Assembly: GCF_000169335.1 (NCBI RefSeq)
Contig: NZ_AAXW01000082.1
Coordinates: 1 to 18,588 of the forward strand
Direction of reading: 5' to 3'
DNA: 18,588 nucleotides
DNA from: Crocosphaera chwakensis CCY0110
GTDB lineage: Bacteria > Cyanobacteriota > Cyanobacteriia > Cyanobacteriales > Microcystaceae
Shown here: positions 15,309 to 18,588 of the stretch, piece by piece
Layout: every line of letters starts with the position of its first letter
Position numbering within the stretch: position 1 is the stretch's first letter
Made by a program: the position numbers and the translations under genes
The notes under the pieces: generated by a model
What the model was told of the DNA's origin: nothing
The model's input: only the letters and a program-made list of their open reading frames with translations
The model's database searches: none

Positions 15309-15614
15309 CTCGTTTATCTAGTATTCAAAAAGTGAGTAATTTATAAAAAATCTCTAAAGGTGCATCGTAGATAAAATTAATTTATCAAAAAGTAACCTTA
15401 AATAGCAACAATTAATTAAGTTAAATCTTTTTTTTTCAGGTAAACTTAATATTTTCTTTATATTTTTGATATTAGTAGGGAAAAAAAGTTGAAAAACCAA
15501 CTAATTTTTTAAAAAAAATAAGGAAAAAAGAGTTATAAATAAACCCCCTCGGTAATCGAAGGGGAATCAAGTCGTTAATAATAATTAATCAAAGAAAGTA
15601 AAGAAAGGATGATT
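15309..15614. other. AT-rich intergenic region upstream of luxR-topA
   Basis: These 306 bases hold no coding frame that I can support. The right side carries the terminator of the upstream minus-strand operon (15544-15564). A weaker 5-bp hairpin AGTTG/CAACT at 15487-15502 is flanked by A and T runs. The rest is long A and T tracts, likely curved DNA, and must hold the promoter for the luxR-topA pair. I could not pick a convincing -35/-10 pair. Confidence 0.6.
15544..15564 (-). terminator. Rho-independent terminator after the AAA ATPase gene
   Basis: On the minus strand CCCCTTCG pairs with CGAGGGG (one bulged base) around a short loop and runs into TTTATTTAT. It lies about 50 bases beyond the ATPase stop and ends that operon before luxR-topA. 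Confidence 0.7.
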
Positions 15615-17090
15615 TCAGCAAGCTTCACCCCAAAGATTAGTTTGAGGAGGAGCAAAAACGGAGTTATCAGGAGAAGAACTCGGTTCACTGACAAAACGGG
15701 CGCGGTTTTCCATCGCTAAAACTCGTTCAGTATCTCGAATATAAAGAGGAGTAATCAGAGAACGAGCTTGTAAAAAATCATCTATGTTTAAAGTAATAGA
15801 ATCAACACCCGTATAAAATTTAGATTTAGCAGCTTTTTCAACGAGAGCTTGTAATTCAGCCCCAGTAAAATTTTGAGTACGGTTCAAAAGAATCGCCCAT
15901 TGTTGTTGAGTTAAGGGAAAATAATTATCCCCTTGACTATAACGAGAATCAAAACGAGTAGCATGAAGTTTGAGAATTTCAAAGCGTTCGATCGCCTGGG
16001 GAAAGCCAACATAAAAAATGCGGTCAAAGCGGCCAGCACGGGTCAATTCAGGAGGCAAAGCATCAAGACGGTTTAAGGTAGCAATAACAAAAGTTTTAGT
16101 TTCCTTTTCTTGTAACCAAGTCAATAAAACCCCCAAAACTTCTTTAGAATTAGAACCTCCATTAAGAGCAGTATCAGGGTCAAAGAATTTATCAAATTCA
16201 TCGAAGTAACAAACGGCAGGAGAAGCTGATTCAATCCGAATTAAAAGTTGTTTTAAATAGGCCGCCCCTTTAGATTTAATGATATCTACCCCAACACTAA
16301 TTAAAGGGAAACCCAATTCAACCGCACAAATTTTGGCAGTAAACGTTTTACCCGTACCAGGGGGACCGGCAAATAACCAACCTTTGGGAAAAGGAATACC
16401 ATTAACTTGAGCTTGTTCAGAATAATCGATGGCCACTTGAGATATTGCGGTTTTGATGCGATCTAGTCCCCCCACGGTAGAAAGGTTAGGAGTCGGAAGA
16501 AAATTTAAACCCAACGCTGAGAGTTGTTGTTGTTTAAAGGAGAGTAATTGAGGTTTAATTGCTTGATTTGGGTCAATTAAGCGTAAACCTGTTTTAATTT
16601 CAGCCGTGGATAAACCAGCTAAGGTAACGGCTAACACCTCGACTTCGCTCGGTGTCAAATTTTCGTCGGGTGTTCCTAGTTCGTTGCTTAAAAGGGTTTT
16701 AATATCAGATAGGTTGGGAAGTGGCCAATTAAGCGAAGGGATTAAAGGGAGTAAATAATCGGGTAAAGATTGACCAATGCCATTGGTGAGAATGAAGTAA
16801 CACTTATCTATTTTTTGAGTGATTAGAGAGATTAGCCATTGAATAATTTGATATTGTTCAACACCAGAGAAACTGTCTAATAAAGTAGGAAATTCATCGA
16901 GTAAATAGAGTTTACCAGAGGTAATAAAAGGGAAATCCTGAGAACTAGAAATAGTTAAAGGAACTAATTCAACGCCCAAGCGGTCACTAAGTTGGTTGAA
17001 TGAAGAGAAAACCAAAGGGCGATCGCTTAAAGGAAAATCAATAATTGTCGCTTGATAAACACCAAGTAATTTGAAAAGTTTTTCTATCAT
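15615..17090 (-). CDS. Ycf46-like AAA+ ATPase
   Basis: ATG 17090 is chosen because the extra 39 residues possible upstream overlap the preceding gene and are a leucine-rich out-of-frame shadow. The 491-residue length fits Ycf46-like proteins. The N-terminal half (1-200) looks like a degenerate ATPase domain: IIDFPLSDRP, KLYLLDEFPTLL and CYFILTNG in the places of Walker-type elements, then a helical segment resembling LAGLSTAEIKTGL. The C-terminal half is an active AAA+ module with Walker A GPPGTGKT (Lys248), Walker B CYFDEFD (Asp297, Glu298), sensor ATLNRLD, and the arginine finger in LTRAGRFDR. A lid helix follows (FTGAELQALVEKA). It probably remodels protein complexes in the cytoplasm; partners are unknown. 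It follows the low-complexity protein gene by 16 bases, so the two are one operon. Confidence 0.88.
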   Translation of the reverse strand: MIEKLFKLLGVYQATIIDFPLSDRPLVFSSFNQLSDRLGVELVPLTISSSQDFPFITSGKLYLLDEFPTLLDSFSGVEQYQIIQWLISLITQKIDKCYFILTNGIGQSLPDYLLPLIPSLNWPLPNLSDIKTLLSNELGTPDENLTPSEVEVLAVTLAGLSTAEIKTGLRLIDPNQAIKPQLLSFKQQQLSALGLNFLPTPNLSTVGGLDRIKTAISQVAIDYSEQAQVNGIPFPKGWLFAGPPGTGKTFTAKICAVELGFPLISVGVDIIKSKGAAYLKQLLIRIESASPAVCYFDEFDKFFDPDTALNGGSNSKEVLGVLLTWLQEKETKTFVIATLNRLDALPPELTRAGRFDRIFYVGFPQAIERFEILKLHATRFDSRYSQGDNYFPLTQQQWAILLNRTQNFTGAELQALVEKAAKSKFYTGVDSITLNIDDFLQARSLITPLYIRDTERVLAMENRARFVSEPSSSPDNSVFAPPQTNLWGEAC

Positions 17091-17106
17091 TTTTATAAGT
17101 AACCGG

Positions 17107-18528
17107 TTAACGACGACGAGAACGAGTGGGGGTAGGAGTCTGAGTAGAAGTAGGAGTCTGAACAGAAGATTTAGAAGGTTGTTGCTGAGAAGAAAATTGA
17201 CGTTCAAAAAAAGTAAGATCAGCTTCAGTCATTAAATTGGTGGCGATGGGGGTATCACCTTGACGGGTTTGATGGTAAATAACACCACGTCCAGGTGCAG
17301 ATATTTCCACATCCCCATTAAGATCAATGGCAAGGGTGTAAGAATGACCGGCTCGTCTAATAGATTGTTGTTGTTGTTGAGCCATTTGTACTAAAGTATC
17401 AGCGACCCGATTAGCTCTGGTCATTAAAGCAGGATTTTGTAGATGTTCTTGTCGATGTATATTAATCTTAAATTGCCCAAGATTCATAAGAGCTTTACTA
17501 TCATCAGCCGTCAAATTGTTATTAATAATAGATAACCGTTTTTGTTGATTAACATCAAAAGTAAGGACAGGTTGATTATTAGCATTAAAGACAGTGTAAC
17601 GATGTTGTTCTCCTAAAGGTTGGCGAATAATAGTATAACCATTTTCAGAAAAACGGTCATTTCCAGATTTAGCGTTTTTAGAGAATAAATAATAAAGTTT
17701 TTTGGCTACTTGTTTATGTTGATGTTCTTTAGCAAAATCAGAGAGCCATTGCCCACCTTTTTGAAAGGCTTGTTGCCACCATTTGACGTTATGAGGCTCT
17801 TGTTCTCTAACAGATTGAAGGTCAGGAGAAAGAGAATGACGTTGTTTATTGATACAATCTATAATTAATTTATTCAAATCCTGAGCAAGAGATTTATCTC
17901 GGATAAAATCAAGCTGCTCATTAATGACTTGAGTTCCCGTTTTTTGAGGAGAAGGAGTAATAGTATTTTTAGTAATTTTACCTTGTTGATCTGTAGATAA
18001 AAGAACTTGCTCAGAAAGAATCTTATCCCCTTGTTTTTCAAAGGAGCGAACTTGAATAGAAGGAGCAGAAGGAATAATAGTTCCTTCAGGTAAAGATTGA
18101 AGAATCTCAATTTGTGCTAATAATCGGTCAGAGTAATCAGTAGATTTTTTAGATTTAATCCCATCTTTATTCATCTCAATTTCATCAACGAACTTTCCAT
18201 TTTGAGTGACTTTAAATAAAAGAGATGAGGGTTGTTCACTATTACTATGCTTTTTTTCTTTCTTTAAAGAAATCTGAGAAGAATTAGAATTATTCTGAGA
18301 AGAAGATGGAGTCAAGTTATTAGACGAAGGAGAGTAATTTCGACTGGGTTTAGCTGAGGAATAATTATTTTGTTTTGGGTCAGGTTGATAAGAATTTTCT
18401 GTGTTTTGAGTCTCTTCATTATTATCATCATTCCATTTCCTATCAAAAGGTAATGGTTTTATATTATGCAAAATATTCAGATAAACCTGCTGTATTTCTC
18501 TTGAATTATTATCATTAATGAATGTCAT
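17107..18528 (-). CDS. Hypothetical protein with disordered N-terminus, partner gene of the AAA ATPase
   Basis: A 473-residue protein, unrecognised. It starts at ATG 18528 with a strong Shine-Dalgarno (AAGGAG, five bases upstream). Residues of about 30-100 are Asn/Ser/Gln/Pro-rich and disordered. Residues 100-240 are a charged, partly helical region. Residues of about 260-430 look folded, with a strand pattern GYTIIRQPLG, RYTVFNANNQPVLTFDV, a helical stretch ending in a QQQQQ run, and YTLAIDLNGDVEI. The last 40 residues are Ser/Thr/Pro/Gln repeats (QTPTSTQTPTPT) ending in a basic RSRRR. No membrane segment, signal peptide or catalytic motif is visible. Tight linkage to the Ycf46-like ATPase suggests that it could be a substrate or adaptor. 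That is inference. Confidence 0.75.
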   Translation of the reverse strand: MTFINDNNSREIQQVYLNILHNIKPLPFDRKWNDDNNEETQNTENSYQPDPKQNNYSSAKPSRNYSPSSNNLTPSSSQNNSNSSQISLKKEKKHSNSEQPSSLLFKVTQNGKFVDEIEMNKDGIKSKKSTDYSDRLLAQIEILQSLPEGTIIPSAPSIQVRSFEKQGDKILSEQVLLSTDQQGKITKNTITPSPQKTGTQVINEQLDFIRDKSLAQDLNKLIIDCINKQRHSLSPDLQSVREQEPHNVKWWQQAFQKGGQWLSDFAKEHQHKQVAKKLYYLFSKNAKSGNDRFSENGYTIIRQPLGEQHRYTVFNANNQPVLTFDVNQQKRLSIINNNLTADDSKALMNLGQFKINIHRQEHLQNPALMTRANRVADTLVQMAQQQQQSIRRAGHSYTLAIDLNGDVEISAPGRGVIYHQTRQGDTPIATNLMTEADLTFFERQFSSQQQPSKSSVQTPTSTQTPTPTRSRRR

Positions 18529-18533
18529 AATAT

Positions 18534-18539
18534 CTCCTT
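18534..18539 (-). promoter_or_regulatory. Strong Shine-Dalgarno before the 473-residue protein
   Basis: AAGGAG on the minus strand, five bases before ATG 18528. It overlaps the TAA that ends the preceding open frame, which points to translational coupling. Most other genes in this window lack a recognisable Shine-Dalgarno. Confidence 0.75.
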
Positions 18540-18588
18540 AATTAATCAAAAGACCTTGAGCTAAATTACCGAGTCGATTTAATAAGAT
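18538..18588 (-). CDS. Possible C-terminal end of an upstream gene (continues outside the window)
   Basis: On the minus strand the frame is open from the window edge to a TAA at 18538-18540, encoding a 16-residue end (ILLNRLGNLAQGLLIN). The close spacing to the strong Shine-Dalgarno of the next gene fits an operon. It is too short to assign. Confidence 0.4.
   Translation of the reverse strand: MLLNRLGNLAQGLLIN

Larger units (their letters stand above)
3111..17026. repeat. Dispersed HIP1 octamers (GCGATCGC)
   Basis: The palindrome GCGATCGC is seen starting at 3111, 6993, 7668, 8235, 9465, 11587, 13367, 14237 and 17019. In AT-rich DNA of this length almost none would be expected by chance. 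HIP1 abundance is a known mark of many cyanobacterial genomes. None is seen between 3119 and 6992. Confidence 0.85.

Noticed and set aside
15487..15502. Hairpin AGTTG/CAACT with flanking A and T runs as a second terminator
   Set aside because: Only five AT-rich base pairs; too weak to call, and such stems are expected in this composition.
17134..17165. Repeated GTAGGAGTCTGA units as a CRISPR or iteron-like array
   Set aside because: Only two copies, in coding sequence for a Thr/Pro/Gln repeat tail; explained by protein low complexity.
17091..17207. Upstream extension of the AAA ATPase by 39 residues
   Set aside because: It is a leucine-rich frame overlapping the end of the preceding gene; ATG 17090 gives the usual Ycf46-like length.
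17874..18110. Minus-strand leucine-rich frame of 78 codons
   Set aside because: Out-of-frame reading within the 473-residue protein gene, low complexity, no start context.

Overview
The window looks cyanobacterial. I see nine copies of the HIP1 octamer GCGATCGC by eye, and several gene families typical of cyanobacteria: a CHAT/TPR protein, a DUF928-like protein, a CHASE2 protein and a Ycf46-like AAA ATPase. The DNA is AT-rich apart from the integrase gene. Gene content (tyrosine integrase, second-copy-type DNA processing genes, a truncated gene, many unrecognised proteins) suggests an accessory region: a plasmid or an integrated element. The sequence alone cannot say which. No rRNA, tRNA, CRISPR array or complete insertion sequence was found.

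Left part (1-4854): the end of a ferritin-like gene converges on a minus-strand CHAT protease-like gene with TPRs. That gene is divergent, by only 27 bases, from a DUF928-like secreted protein and a CHASE2 membrane sensor. The CHASE2 reading frame is interrupted by an apparent one-base shift, after which the following frame carries what looks like a degenerate histidine-kinase-type C-terminus. These genes fit a known cyanobacterial neighbourhood of extracytoplasmic sensing plus a caspase-like peptidase.

Middle part (4887-8969): two unrecognised proteins lie in one frame, separated by a single TAA. A small coiled-coil protein with four clean heptads has its own extended -10 promoter. Then come a strong hairpin terminator, a G+C-richer tyrosine recombinase with all catalytic residues, and a PAP2 phosphatase that loses its C-terminal half just after the PSGH motif.

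Right-centre (8999-12870): a co-directional block encodes an XPB-type helicase, an SRAP (YedK/HMCES) protein, exonuclease VII large and small subunits, and a small membrane protein. SRAP and xseA overlap by one base and xseB follows four bases later, so SRAP and ExoVII are very probably co-expressed. All act on DNA, and SRAP and ExoVII both act on single strands, so a ssDNA damage or DNA-protein-crosslink role is a reasonable inference.

Right part (12862-18588, minus strand): topoisomerase I with C-terminal zinc ribbons follows a LuxR-type HTH-only protein with almost no gap. Upstream of these, behind a terminator, is an operon of a Ycf46-like AAA ATPase, a low-complexity protein of unknown function, and probably the end of a third gene.
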